From Desmodesmus armatus (lineage: Eukaryota > Chlorophyta > Chlorophyceae > Sphaeropleales > Scenedesmaceae): a stretch of 64,000 bases of DNA. A program made the translations under genes and the position numbers. Below the pieces are notes generated by a model. The model did not search any database and had not been told where the DNA came from. It worked only from the letters and a program-made list of their open reading frames with translations. The stretch spans positions 62,001-126,000 of the forward strand of contig VIIQ02000759.1 in assembly GCA_007449985.2 (NCBI GenBank), written 5' to 3'. Of the stretch, positions 38,190 to 49,165 are shown in pieces. Position 1 is the first letter of the stretch. Each line of letters opens with the position of its first letter.

Positions 38190-41100
38190 ATGGGCACACC
38201 GGCAGCAGCAACAGCAGAAAAGACCACAGCCATGGATCTAGATGAATCTACTGATCCACTTCAGCACCAGCAGCCTGCTGCAGCACAGGCAGCTCCTGCG
38301 GCAGCCGCCAACGGTAACCCCAGCAATGACAGCACAGCCGATGACAGCGCAGCAGCCCCCAGCAGCAGTGCCGGCCAGCAGCAGCAGCAGCAGCAGCAGC
38401 AGGACTCTTCGGCTGATGCCGGGAGTGGGAAGCAGCAGCAGGAGCAGCAGGAGAAGAAGCAGGCCAAGCGCAAGGTGGCGATGCACTTTGCCTACCTAGG
38501 AGCAGGATACCATGTGAGCAGGGTTTGAGGAACCCTTCGTCCTGCCGTCTGGTTGCAGCGTAGCTGCGTGATCACGATATCACACTTATGTCAGGGTTTG
38601 AGCAGGGTAGTAGGCAACCCCAGCACTGTTCACCAGGCATGGCACCAACCTGACACAGCACAAATTCCACAAGTTGGCAGGTGGCATCCTCAGTATTTCG
38701 AGCTTCCCGATCTCTGCCCCCCCCCCCTCACCCTCCGCCACCCCGGTAACCAACTCCCAGCTTTTGCATGCCCCACCCACCCCACTCCCTGCCGTTCTTC
38801 CGAACTTTTGCAGGGCATGCAGCGCTTATTAAACTGCCCCACCATAGAGTCAGGGCTGGGGTCGGCTCTCACCCCTTTGTCGGAAGACTTCCCTCTTTCA
38901 AGTTACACCATTCATCACCTCCCCCCCCCCCCTTCCTCCCCCCCCCCCCCTTCCTGGCCACCGTGCTCCTCTCCCTGCCTGTGTGCCCCTCTCCCCCTTC
39001 CTCGGTGCGCCCCCCCCCCCCCCGCCCCTGCTTGCAGGGCATGCAGCGCAACCCCAACTGCCCCACCATAGAGTCAGAGTTGGAGGGGGCTCTGGTCAAG
39101 GCAGGAGCCATCTCGCCGGAGAATGCAGGCAGCTTCCACAAGGCAAGTGGGACAGCACAGTTGCACAGCAGCCACAAGCTGGGGGCGGGGGGGGGGGGGG
39201 GGGAGGCAGCTAAGCGGTGCATTTTAGAGCAGAGCGCAGGCAGCTTTTGCTGGCAAGTGGGACAGCACAGTGGCACAACAGACACAAACGGGGGGGGGGG
39301 GGGGGGAGGCAGCCCTGGGGGTGCAGTATCAATGAGGCAGCTGACGGCAGGCCGTGCTCGTCTAGATTAGGTGACAGCAACAGTAGCAGTAAAAACTTGT
39401 TATGGTCAGGTGCCCACCAACATGCTGAGCTGGACCAACCATCATAACCACTGTCAGGTTTGTGCCCCCCCCCCCCCCCCCCCCACACACACACACAGTT
39501 TGTGTGACAAAAAGAACACTCCCCTCCACAGCTTTTTGTGCTGCCCTGCCAACCTCCCCAATTCGTTCCCACTGGTTCTCCAGATTTACTGGAACAGGGC
39601 TGCCCTTACAGACCTTGACTTGCATCACATAACAGCAGCAGTAACATCTGTTCTGTTGTGGCTCCTGCCAACATGCTGAGGTAGACATGCCATGCTGACG
39701 GCGGCTGTGGCTGTCAGTCTCGTGCGCCCCCCCCCCCCCCCCCCCTCCCCCCCCTCCACACACCTTCAAAAAACTTACACTTCTGCCATTTTTCTTGACA
39801 CTCCCCTGCTCCCGCACAACTCTTTTTGTTCCTACCGCACTCTCACCCTCTGCCCTACCCTTTTCACAGATCCACTGGAACAGGGCTGCCCGTACAGACA
39901 AGGGCGTGTCTGCCCTGTGCCAGGTTGTGAGTGCCAAGCTGATGATTGAACCCAAGGAAACATTTGCTGAGCGAGTCAACCAGCACCTGCCAGCACAGGT
40001 GAGCACTGGTGGCCTGCTATGGCCCTTTGAGGAACATGGAGTGTTCTGCTCTTTCAAGTCCTAGCCCCTCCCCCCGCTTGACCCCACCACTACCACTAGC
40101 AGCCACGCATGTGTGCATACTACTTTGCTATGTGTGCATAGTAGCCTAGTGTCTAGGCTGCAGGAGCAAGTCCTGGTTTGACTGCTCTCCTGCTGTGTCT
40201 GCCTACCACCCTTCTGCCCTCGTTCCTGCTGTGTCTGCCTACCACCCTTCTGCCCTCGTTCCTGCTGTGTCTGCCTACCACCCTTCTGCCCTCGTTCCTG
40301 CTGTGTCTGCCTACCACCCTTCTGCCCTCGTTCCTGCTGTGTCTGCCTACCACCCTTCTGCCCTCGTTCCTCCGCAGGTGCGCGTGTTTGGTGTCCAGCG
40401 AGCCACCGAGGGCTTCAACGCACGCAAGTTCTGCGACAGGCGCAAATACGAATACATCCTACCCTTCTCTTTCATGGCAGCAACTCCTGTTGACTGGTAT
40501 CATTTTGCTCGCCTACTCCCCCCCCCCCCTCCCCCCCCCCCCCCCCCCACCCACCCACACGCGCGCGCGCCCCTATGTCCCGCAGGTGCGCGTGTTTGGT
40601 GTCCAGCGAGCCACCGAGGGCTTTGACGCGCGCAAATTCTGCGACAGGCGGAAATATGAATACATCCTACCCGCATGGGCCTTCGACCCCCAAGCAGCAG
40701 CCACCAGCCGCCACCACCAGCAGCAGCAGCAGCAGCAGCCGGTGAAAAAGGCAGAGAGGAAGAAGGTTGGCAGCAGTGCTGCCAGGCTGGCAGATGAAGC
40801 GGCAGCACTGCAGGCCATTGCTGCCGCTGTCCTGGCGGCTGACCTCACACAGCAGCCGCCGGCGGCTGCAGCCGCCGCTGCTGCTGCTGCCGCCGCTCCT
40901 GCTGCTGCTGCTGGTGTGGATGGCACTGCCGAGGCAAATGGCAGTGCCGGTACAGCAGCAGCAGCGGCAGCAGCGGCGGCGGTGGGGGGTGATGGTTCAG
41001 GTGGTGGTGCTGTTGACGCACCGGGGCGCCCCAGCAGCAGCAGCGGCGGCAGCGGTGGCGGCAGCGGTGGTGTGAAGCAGGATGCAGCAGCGGACGAGCT

Positions 41101-44100
41101 GGCCTCCACTAGCAAAGTGGGCAAGGATGTGCTGCACAGGCTCAGGTAAGGTGACTCATCTTAGATGACTCATTTTCGATGACTGATCTTAGATGAGTAC
41201 TATGGCCTCCACCAGCATAATGGGCAAGGATGTGCTGCACAGACTCAGGTACACCACACACAACTATCAGGATTACCGAGTTGGTTGACAACGCCTTGAT
41301 TACTAATCGCACCCATGGAAGCTTAGCATTGCACACACTCCCTGCACTCAGTGCAGTCGGACTATTCTGCTAGCGGACGACATCCAATGTTCCAACCATT
41401 CAGATGTGCCGCTGCTGCCACTGTTGTTGCTGCTGGATGATCCCACCTCTCATCTTACCTTGCATTTTGTGATCCAGATAGGGTGACAACTTGTCAACAC
41501 ACACCCCTGCCGATCCCCCCCTCTTCTTCCAATGTCTGCAGGCAGGACATAGCTGTGAGCCGTCAGCGGTATGTGTTTGGTGGGAGTCAGCTGCAGCGCC
41601 TCAACCAGCTGCTGGCGCAGTATGAGGGAACACACAACTACCACAACTTCACGGTGAGCCAGGGGGGGGCAGGGGGAGGGGAAAGGAGGGGGGTGCTGGC
41701 CTAGGTGTAAGAGTTGTGTTGGGGGGGGGGGGGGCTAGTGCAGAACGAGGGCACACACAGCTGCTACAACTTCACAGTGAGCGGGGGGAGGGGGGGTGCT
41801 GACATAGGTGCAGCAGGTGTGTTGAGGGTTGGGGGGGAGCTGCTGCTGCTGCTGGTCTTGCTGCTGCTGGGGGGAGCTGCTGGGGTCGGGAGCAGGGGGG
41901 CTTGTCCAAAGAAGGGCACCCACAATCTCACTCTGGAAGGGGGCGCAAGGGAGGGGTGGTAATGGTGGTGGTGTACATGTTTTGAACATGGACGCACAGC
42001 ATTAGTGCATTTTACATGTTGATTGATCATGAGTTTCATGATACATAAGTAACACAGCTTACCTTGTCATGCTGTGCTGTGTGTGACATGGCTTGCGGCA
42101 TACTCGCATCCTGGCCGTGCAGCCTGATCGTGCACATGAATTTTTTTTCCTTCCTTTTTTGTTTGGGTGTTACAGCCGAACGCTTCAATTTAAAAGGCCC
42201 TGCGATGGTGTCCCCTGCACAAGGGGTGCCGTGGGGTGGGTGTCACAACAGGTTGCCCCATCCTCCCGCTGGATCTTTTTATGGAGTGAATTCCCGGTTG
42301 CTTGGTCCCGCCCAATGTAACTGATCACTTCAAAAAAAAAAAGGCGTGGGCTGTGTCATGCTGTACTGTGTGTTTTGTGCAGATCCGCATCCTTGCCACG
42401 CAGCCTGAGGCGAGTCGCTACATCCTGAGCTTCCATGCTGAGCTGGTTGAGATTGAGGGGCAGCCCTGGGTGAGGCTGATGGTGGTGGGGCAGAGCTTCA
42501 TGATGCACCAGATCAGGTGTGTGTGTTGGGGGGGGGGGGGGGAAACCCGGGGGGGGGGGACCAAGAAGTGGGACATGAGGAACTGTGTTGTGCTATGCTG
42601 CGGTGTGCCAAGTGGTGGGCGAGGCTGATGGTGGTGGGGCAGAGCTTCATGATGCACCAGATCAGGTGGGGGTGTGTGGGAGGGGGGGGGGGGGGGGTAG
42701 GCCCTGAAGGGGTGATCAAGTGTGGCCTTGACCCAGTGCTTCGTAATGGCAGTAGAACTGCCGAGTGCGCCTGCTGGTGGTGGGGCAGAACTTCATGATC
42801 CACCAGATCAGGTGCGTAGCAGTACAGTTGGCACCAAAGCAATCTGTATCCGGGTACATAATGTGGATCCACAACCACACTATGGACATATGGATGCCAC
42901 ATGGATGGTTTTCTGGGGCGGTTTTCAATATGTGGTTGCACAGCAGCTGAAGTGGTGACCTGGCGAACAGCTACTGTTGTGGGTTGCAGAGCTCTGCTCA
43001 CCCAGCTACGCCTAGTGCTTGCTTGGGGCACTCGAGCGACTTGCTGACCACAGGTCCTTGGGAATACCACTACAGTAGTTTGGTTTTGAAACCACACAGC
43101 AGCATGTTGGGGGTGGTCGTCAGCAGCCCGTTTCAGCGCTGCTGCTTTTATGCCCTTTGTATGCCTGCGTTGTGGCCGTAACTGGCACAGGCTTTCTAGT
43201 GTCCTAGGTCACTGGTCGCCTGGTGGTGTCTTGCTCGTCTTGCACCAAGGTCGATTTGCAGCTTGCTGCATGCACAATGAACCTGGCCGGAAACACATGT
43301 AATGATGATGATGACAACCACACTAACCAAGGTGTGCAGAAGTAGCCATACCGAGTATGACGTCACTACAGGAACTTTTGTCAAACTTGCGAGCGCATCA
43401 AGGCAGCGGTAGATTGAAACAGACAGTATGGGTGGGTGCGGCTGATGGTGGTGGGGCAGAGCTTCATGATGCACCAGATCAGGGGGGGGGGGGGGGAGGG
43501 GCCCGGGGGGGGGGGGGCTGGAGGTCGGAGGGTAAAAAGATGTGGTGACATAGGAACAGTATTGATGGGTGTGGCTGGTGGAGGGGGGGAGATGGGCTGC
43601 ACTGACATGGGCTGTGTTGTGCTGTGCCGTGCTTTGATGAGCATGCTGGTGTGCGACTATGTTAATGATTGGCCCTGGCCTCTGGCCATTGTGAGCACGG
43701 CTAGAGCTGTGAACACATGTGCTGCATCGTGCCGTGCCATTCTCGGCTGATGTGGGCTGTGCTGTGCTGTGGCGCGTCATGCAATGCTGTGCATGTGCAG
43801 GAAGATGGTTGGCACTGTGCTGGCCATCATGCGTGGTGTTGCCCCTGAGGAGTGCATCAGGCTGGCCCTGGACCCTGACAAGGACATTCACACACCCATG
43901 GCACCAGAGCTGGGACTGTTCCTGGTGAGATTTTGTTACTTCTATCCCTACCAATGCTTATGGCTCATGCAACACAATTCAATCAGCAGTTGGCATGCAG
44001 TACCAGTAGGGTGGCAGGGGAGGTGACTAGGTGGCAAGGACACACACACACACACACACCCATGGCCCCAGAGCTGGGACTGTTCCTGGTACGATAACCT

Positions 44101-46054
44101 CTCCATGCCCTTGGGCTGGCAGGTGGGATGGGGGATAGTCTAGACAAGCTAGACATGCACACCCCTCTGAGCCTCAACTTACGCCAGCGGCTCTCATAGG
44201 CGTATTTACTTACCTGCTAAGATGCTTCTACTTTGAAGTGTGCCAGCATGCACTCAAGGGCCTGCTGCGGTGCTGCTGGTGCTGTGTGTGTCTGTGTGTC
44301 AGGATGAGACGTACTATGATGCGTACAACAACCGCTTTGGCGAGCTGCACGGGCCCATCACCTTTGAGCCCTACAGGCAGGCAGCAACTGATTTCAAGCA
44401 CACCATACTCTACAAACACATAGCAGGTGAACAGGGAGGGAGGCGGGAAAATGCCCTGAGCAGTGCTGGGCGTGCAGGGTGGGTCCCAGGTGGTTCATTG
44501 GCTGACAATTGGGTCGGGTTGCCTCGAGTTGAAGAGGATTTGAGTGAGGGTTGGTTCACTCAAATTGACTTGAAGAGAGTGAGAGAGTTCAGCCTGCTGT
44601 GGTGGTGTGACTACTGTCTGCCATGTGGGCGTCCCTGCTGTACTGCTGTGACGGCGGCTGCTGTCTGCTTTGTTGTTGTTGCTGGTGCATGCCGTGCTGT
44701 GGCTGCTGCTTCACGTGGTGATATTACTGAAATCTGCTGTGCTGTGTTTGCTTTCTGCCTGCTGTGCTGACTTGACGGTGTGCTGACTTCAGCGCTTGAT
44801 GACAAGGAGTTGGTCAATGCACTGTGGCTCAGGGGCTGCACTGACACATGCTACAAGTAAGTGTCGTGAACTAGGGGGGGGGGTGAAGGTTGTTGTATTC
44901 TTTCGCATCCCTCGCAGCGTTGGTTTTGATGTATGCCAGGTGTTCAACCCAGCAGTCACCTCAGCTCACTCTCTCAATCAAGCACCATAAGTCAAGCAGC
45001 ATAAGTAATCATGAGTCATGGCATGCTCACTTGCTCAATCAACCACTCACCCGCTCATGCTGTACGTTCTCACACTCAGTGACATCACTCACTACTCACT
45101 CTTTCAGTTATGCGCTGCTACATCACTCTTTCACCCTTCAGGTTCAGCAGGTGGGCTGAATACCCCAAGCTCCGCAACACAGCTGCCCGCCAGCAGCAGC
45201 AGCAGGAGCAGCAGGCCAATGGTCAAGAGCACAAGCGGAAGCAGCAGGAGGGTGGCGGCTCGCCAGGGGCTGGGGTGCAGCAGCAGTTGCAGCAGCAGCA
45301 GCCTGCCCTGAAGCAGCAGCGGCTGGAGAGGCCTGGCAAGCTGGCAGGAGCATCTGCTGCTATGGTGGTGGGCATGCAGGTGCGGTGCAGTGAAGGTATA
45401 TACCGCATGTATATACTTTTGAGGATCACGGTTAGTTGGTAGGGGTTGGGGTTTTGGGGAGGGTCTTGGTTTTTGAGAAGGGTTCAGGCTTGCTGCGGGG
45501 GTGGCATGCCATTAAGGCGCAGCCATAGGGTGTTGCTGAAGGGTTTTTGCGGTTGTTGTTGAGCCTTTCAGTGTGGTGGGCACGCCAGTATGCCATCGTG
45601 TGGCTGGGACAAACAAATTTCATGGGTAGCACATGTGGAAAAAATATGTGTGTGACGTCATATGCAATTTCAGGGTTGCCACCGGCAGGCAGAGGGCTTA
45701 GAGGCATGTGTTGGTGTGCTAGTCCAAATTGTCTCGTGAGGTATGGCTTGTCACCCAAGGCTTGGTTTGTGTGAATGTTTCACAGGTGGGGCCACTGCAC
45801 TTCAATCTCACTCAGACATTTACAACATATGCTTGTACGTGCCTGCACTGCTGGTGCTGCAGGAGACGTATGGCATGCGGCCCCACTCTGACACACAGCA
45901 GGCGGCTGAGTTCAGGAAAGAGCTGAAGGAGATGAGGGATGATTATGCTAAGGTGCAGCAGCAGCAGCAGCAGCAGCAGCCAGGCCAGCAACAACAGCAG
46001 CAGCCTCCATTGCTAGAGGTTGCAGAAGAGGAGCTGGAGTCGCTGTATGATTAA
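38190..46054 (+). CDS. PUS1: tRNA pseudouridine synthase, PUS1/TruA family, 701 aa, eleven exons
   Basis: Exons: 38190-38513, 39038-39142, 39870-39998, 40586-41145, 41542-41653, 42383-42516, 43801-43924, 44303-44426, 44793-44856, 45142-45379, 45863-46054, totalling 2106 nt in frame. The enzyme isomerises uridine to pseudouridine in tRNA and, in eukaryotes, some other RNAs. Motifs in family order: FAYLGAGYHGMQRNPNCPTI (about 101-120); RAARTDKGVSA with catalytic Asp153; GFDARKFCDRRKYEYILP; YEGTHNYHNFT; VVGQSFMMHQIRKMVG (about 441-459); PELGLFLDETYYDAYN. The excess over the 427-aa human enzyme comes from a Gln-rich N-terminus, an Ala/Gly/Ser/Gln insert (about 225-370) and a Gln-rich tail. The intron after 39142 begins with GC. 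Seven of ten introns hold partial copies of neighbouring exon edges. Compartment is not evident. Confidence 0.95.
38814..38875 (+). repeat. Echo of the PUS1 exon-two acceptor and start
   Basis: TTTGCAG followed by GGCATGCAGCGC and AACTGCCCCACCATAGAGTC repeats the real exon-two start (39038) 224 bases upstream. It diverges after about 55 bases and has no usable donor, so it looks like a decoy acceptor. C homopolymers follow it. Confidence 0.88.
39121..39320 (+). repeat. Duplicated exon-two donor region with G runs
   Basis: AGGCAGCTTCCACAAGGCAAGTGGGACAGCACAG at the real GC donor (39143) is repeated as GGCAGCTTTTGCTGGCAAGT at 39238-39257, 110 bases downstream. Each copy ends in a long G run followed by GAGGCAGC. 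Confidence 0.85.
39584..39625 (+). repeat. Echo of the PUS1 exon-three acceptor and start
   Basis: CCAG then ATTTACTGGAACAGGGCTGC repeats the real exon-three start (39870, ATCCACTGGAACAGGGCTGC) 286 bases upstream. The copy has CCCTTACAGACC where the exon has CCCGTACAGACAAG, so the catalytic RTDKG codons are lost. Confidence 0.85.
40189..40368 (+). repeat. Five-copy 36-bp minisatellite before an exon echo
   Basis: The unit CCTGCTGTGTCTGCCTACCA then CCCTTCTGCCCTCGTT begins at 40189, 40225, 40261, 40297 and 40333. It is pyrimidine-rich and runs directly into the acceptor of the exon-four echo at 40378. Confidence 0.95.
40378..40464 (+). repeat. Near-identical echo of PUS1 exon four (29 codons)
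   Basis: This copy has its own CGCAG acceptor and matches 40586-40672 at 81 of 87 bases. Five of the six differences are synonymous. The sixth changes Asp to Asn in the GF(N/D)AR motif, and the Asn form is the one usual in the family. No in-phase donor follows, so the 40586 copy is taken as the real exon. Confidence 0.92.
41202..41255 (+). repeat. Echo of the PUS1 exon-four donor
   Basis: GCCTCCACCAGCATAATGGG plus CAAGGATGTGCTGCACAGAC repeats the real exon end; the donor at 41146 has its equivalent at 41249, 103 bases downstream. A GT follows in both. Confidence 0.88.
41730..41790 (+). repeat. Echo of the PUS1 exon-five donor
   Basis: GAGGGCACACACAGCTGCTA then CAACTTCACAGTGAGC repeats the exon end with its donor (real 41654, echo 41777). 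A weaker third trace, AAGGGCACCCACAA, lies near 41914. G runs separate the copies. Confidence 0.85.
42613..43515 (+). repeat. Three echoes of the PUS1 exon-six donor
   Basis: GTGGTGGGGCAGAGCTTCAT plus GATGCACCAGATCAG, the conserved QSFMMHQIR codons, recurs after the real exon (donor 42517) with junctions at 42666, 42812 and 43483. The first two keep a GT. The third has only G after CAG. The real and first copies run into G runs, and so does the third. Confidence 0.92.
44040..44105 (+). repeat. (CA)n run and echo of the PUS1 exon-seven donor
   Basis: ACACCCATGGCCCCAGAGCT then GGGACTGTTCCTGGTAC repeats the exon-seven end (real donor 43925, echo 44099). The echo is preceded by a CA run of about ten units where the exon has CATTCACACACC. 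Confidence 0.88.
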
Positions 46055-46107
46055 TGCCCTTCAGGTCACATGGGACGCCCCATGTGCGGCCGGCAGGAGG
46101 CGTATGC

Positions 46108-46112
46108 TGTAA
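46108..46112 (+). terminator. Putative TGTAA poly(A) signal of PUS1
   Basis: TGTAA lies 54 bases after the PUS1 stop codon, which is close but plausible for a compact chlorophyte 3' UTR. Confidence 0.5.
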
Positions 46113-46678
46113 TCATTGAATGTTTTGTGCTGGTGCTGCCAGATGCACTCATGCAGTACAACTAGTTGGCTCTGGCCGTCGAAGCTTGTGCTGCTTGCTT
46201 TGCCTGTGGGCTGGTGCAAAGTCACGCTGGCCAACTTGTTCATGATGTTTGTCGTGAAGTGCACACAGTATTCTGTGTATGCGCTGACTACGTTGTCAGT
46301 GTCTTGAATGACTGCCCAGGCACGCTGCAACGCACCAACATCCTGTGTTCGTCTTTACGCGTGTGCCACTACATTTCAAAACCACGTGTGCCCCGGCCCT
46401 CAGCCTGGTGCCAGCCAGTTTGGGCATTGTCACCAAGGTGCTGGTCAACTGGCAAGGAACATCAGTATGTGATGCACAAAGTGGCCTTCGCGTTTTGCGA
46501 TGTGACGTCTTTGCAAGCGTGTGGCGTTGTAAGGCTGTGACCACTATGCAATTTTGCACTCCTTTGAGTTGCAGTGGCGGCAGCGCTACTACACCATGCC
46601 TTGGCCTTGTGTAATGGCAGAAACTGCTATGTCACACTGGCTGCACAAGGTACGTTGTCAAATCAAGCAGCACAAAGA
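46113..46678. other. Intergenic stretch before the left inverted-repeat arm
   Basis: No exon or motif is recognised. It separates the PUS1 3' end from the outer edge of the left arm. Confidence 0.5.
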
Positions 46679-47276
46679 CACACCCTTGCAGTCAGTCACA
46701 TGCATGTATCAACGCACTGTTGCTGACATTGAACATCAGCAAAAACCGTCATGACGACCCCCGTTGCTGCTGAGACAAAATGTTGATGCAGGCAGCCGCC
46801 GTACTTGGCGCTCGGGTTTCCTGTGCGGGCATTGCTGCCTCCTAACGCAAGCATACGAAACAAAGCATGCGAAACAAAAACAAACACAGCTGCCCATGCG
46901 GCAAGCCAGGACAGAGGTGACTGACAAATCTTCGACGAACACATTAGGCAACCACACAGCCACTACTGGCACTGTGCTGTATTTATGCCAATAGTCAGCA
47001 CTCAGGCTGGCCTGTGCCAAACATGTCTACTGGCACTGGCAGCTGGCACATTCAAACCGCTCAACTCCCGACGGGAGAAATCTGCCTCAACCACTGGGCC
47101 AGTCAAGCATACTCAAAGCCAGCACACCCACGCACGCGAGAAAAACTCATGCAACCAGTCAACAAGTTGTGTCCCTCACGCACAGCGGCAGAACACAGTC
47201 ATTTGACATGTCGGCAAAAGGTGTCCATGTAACATACGGGAAGAAAACACAGGGTGCAAGGACATCCATGCCCTCA

Positions 47277-49017
47277 TCACATCTCCTGTGTGGGCATTGC
47301 TGCCTCCAACCAATCCGAAGCAAACGACAGCGGCCCATACTCCTGTGCAGCAAGCCAAGACAGCAGCCTGGGGAACAGCGGCCTGCCAAATGGGTGGTAC
47401 GCAGCACGGCTGTAGAACCCTCCTGCCCTCATTGGCTTGAAGAACATTGGCGACGCCAACACCAGCACGCCCCACACCCACACATGCCCAAGCCCCTTCA
47501 CCCACAGGGGATCGTAACCGCCATGCCTGATGACTAATATCTTGCCTGCTGTTGAGCCATGTGGCACATGCTCAGCACCAGCAGGACTAGTATCACCTCC
47601 AGAGGGCCTATGGCTGTGGCCATGCCTAGCTTCCAAGGCCCTCTGCAAGACAGGCACTATCACAAACGACGACCAGCTCTCCACCAACAGCGCTAGACAG
47701 TGTACACCAAAGAAGGCAAAGTAGCTGCTGGTGTAGCTGCCGAAAGCAGCGCTGTTCATGTAGGGGTGAGTGAGGGCGGTCATCCAAAAGGCTGCAACCA
47801 TATAAAAGGCTGCAACCATAGGTGTGAGTGAGGGCGGTCATCCAAAAGGCTGCAACCATATGCAGCATGGCACGCAGTGCAGGGGGTGCTGCTGCTGGGA
47901 GCAATGTCAGCAGCTTGTCTACTGTAGGGTAGCCGAGGTGCTCAAAGTGAAAGCGGGAGAACTGCTGCCTCACTCCCCAGTAGTCCCTGAGGCTTGGAGC
48001 TGCCCAAGGGCGATGCAGGCAATGGCTACTACTACTAGTTGCGGCAACTGCCTGGCAAATGTCCTGGGTTCTGGAAAGGCGGTTGCGACAACATGCACCG
48101 ACAGATGGATCCAAAGGTAGCCGATGTCTATGCCCATGACAAGGAGCACAAACGGGAAGCAACCGCACAAGCACAGACGCAGGTATGCGGCAGCTTTAGC
48201 CATTCCAACATGGCGGCCAGCTGCTGCGGCAGCAGCTGCATTGGTGCTGCCAAAGGCAGGTACGCTGCTAGTATCGGCATCACACCTCCCAGGGTTGATG
48301 GCACACAGGGTCCAAAAGATGACGTCATACAACAGGCACATGTTCAACAGGGTGCCTGCAGCCCTGAACACAACCCAGAACCACGGCCCTTCAGCAACAG
48401 GGCTGCCTGAAAGCGGGACGTGGCTGCTTTGAGCCCCTCCCTGGGGGTGGGCGTGTCTCTCTGACGGCTCGATTTCAGGTGATGCTTCTGCTCTTGCTGG
48501 TGCGGAAGCTTGTGGCGGGGAAGCAGCAGCTTGACGCTGCAGGGAGCATTGGTATTCCATATAGTACGTACTTTGCATTGCCCTTGCAGGCGCCATATGC
48601 TGAGTGCTGCAGATATGAGCTGAGTACCTCCAGCACGCTAAATTTGTCGGCAAGAGGCACTTTGAATGTCCAGTACAGCAGCGTCCATGCAACGCCGACA
48701 GAGGTGTACGCTTGGATAAGGCTGTGAAGGTTAGTCTCCGAGGCGTAAATTCGAGGAGTAATGGCAAGAGCAGCGCTGGCAATGAGCAGACCCACTGTGT
48801 ACCTGTAAGGCACGAGACAATGGATGGTGAGACAAGGCCATGCGGTGCTAAAACAGCAGTCAAAAGCATGAAGCCTGATGCGCTCCTGTTCTGACCTTAT
48901 GGGTCGCTGCTGTCTTTGATGCAGCTGCAGGAAGCTCCCCATCAGGTACAGGCAGACACCCAGGAACGCTGAAGAACAAACGGCAGAGAATGCGTGGTAT
49001 ACAGATGAGGACTCCAT
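47277..49017 (-). pseudogene. Disrupted copy of the wax-synthase-like acyltransferase
   Basis: The start codon at 49017 and first 160 codons are intact and closely match the right-hand copy. An insertion of about 16 bases near 48551-48566 then shifts the frame. A second length change occurs near 48030-48055. Three bases are missing at the Arg-Trp of the conserved RDYWGVRW motif (near 47978). A tandem duplication of roughly 57 bases at 47764-47865 shifts the frame again inside the putative active-site helix. The last 180 codons, through the stop at 47277, read cleanly in another frame. No single reading frame or simple splicing restores a full protein, so I call it a pseudogene. Sequencing error cannot explain the duplication. 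Transcription remains possible because the upstream region is conserved. Confidence 0.8.
47764..47865 (-). repeat. Tandem duplication inside the pseudogene
   Basis: GAGGGCGGTCATCCAAAAGG plus CTGCAACCATA occurs twice, with an extra AAAAGGCTGCAACCATA between. The intact right-hand copy has this segment once. Confidence 0.85.
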
Positions 49018-49150
49018 GACGAGACTTTGCAACGTCGACTGTCGACACCTTCCGACACGGTGGACAAGAAACTTCGATTAGTGGGGTAGTTGATGCAATT
49101 ATAGCTTCTTTGGCAGGAAAGTTGACATTGGTGTGGTCGCGTTTGCTACG

Positions 49151-49165
49151 CCCACGTACACGTGG
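49151..49165. promoter_or_regulatory. Conserved CACGTG/TACGTG element, left copy
   Basis: On the minus strand this reads GCCACGTGTACGTGGG, about 135-148 bases upstream of the pseudogene start. It is preserved in the right arm. CACGTG is a G-box/E-box core bound by plant-type bZIP or bHLH factors; binding here is inference. Confidence 0.55.

Noticed and set aside
40178..40626. Open frame through the minisatellite and exon-four echo
   Set aside because: It leaves the PUS1 frame before the second copy, and no in-phase donor follows the echo. The 40586 exon gives a complete family match.
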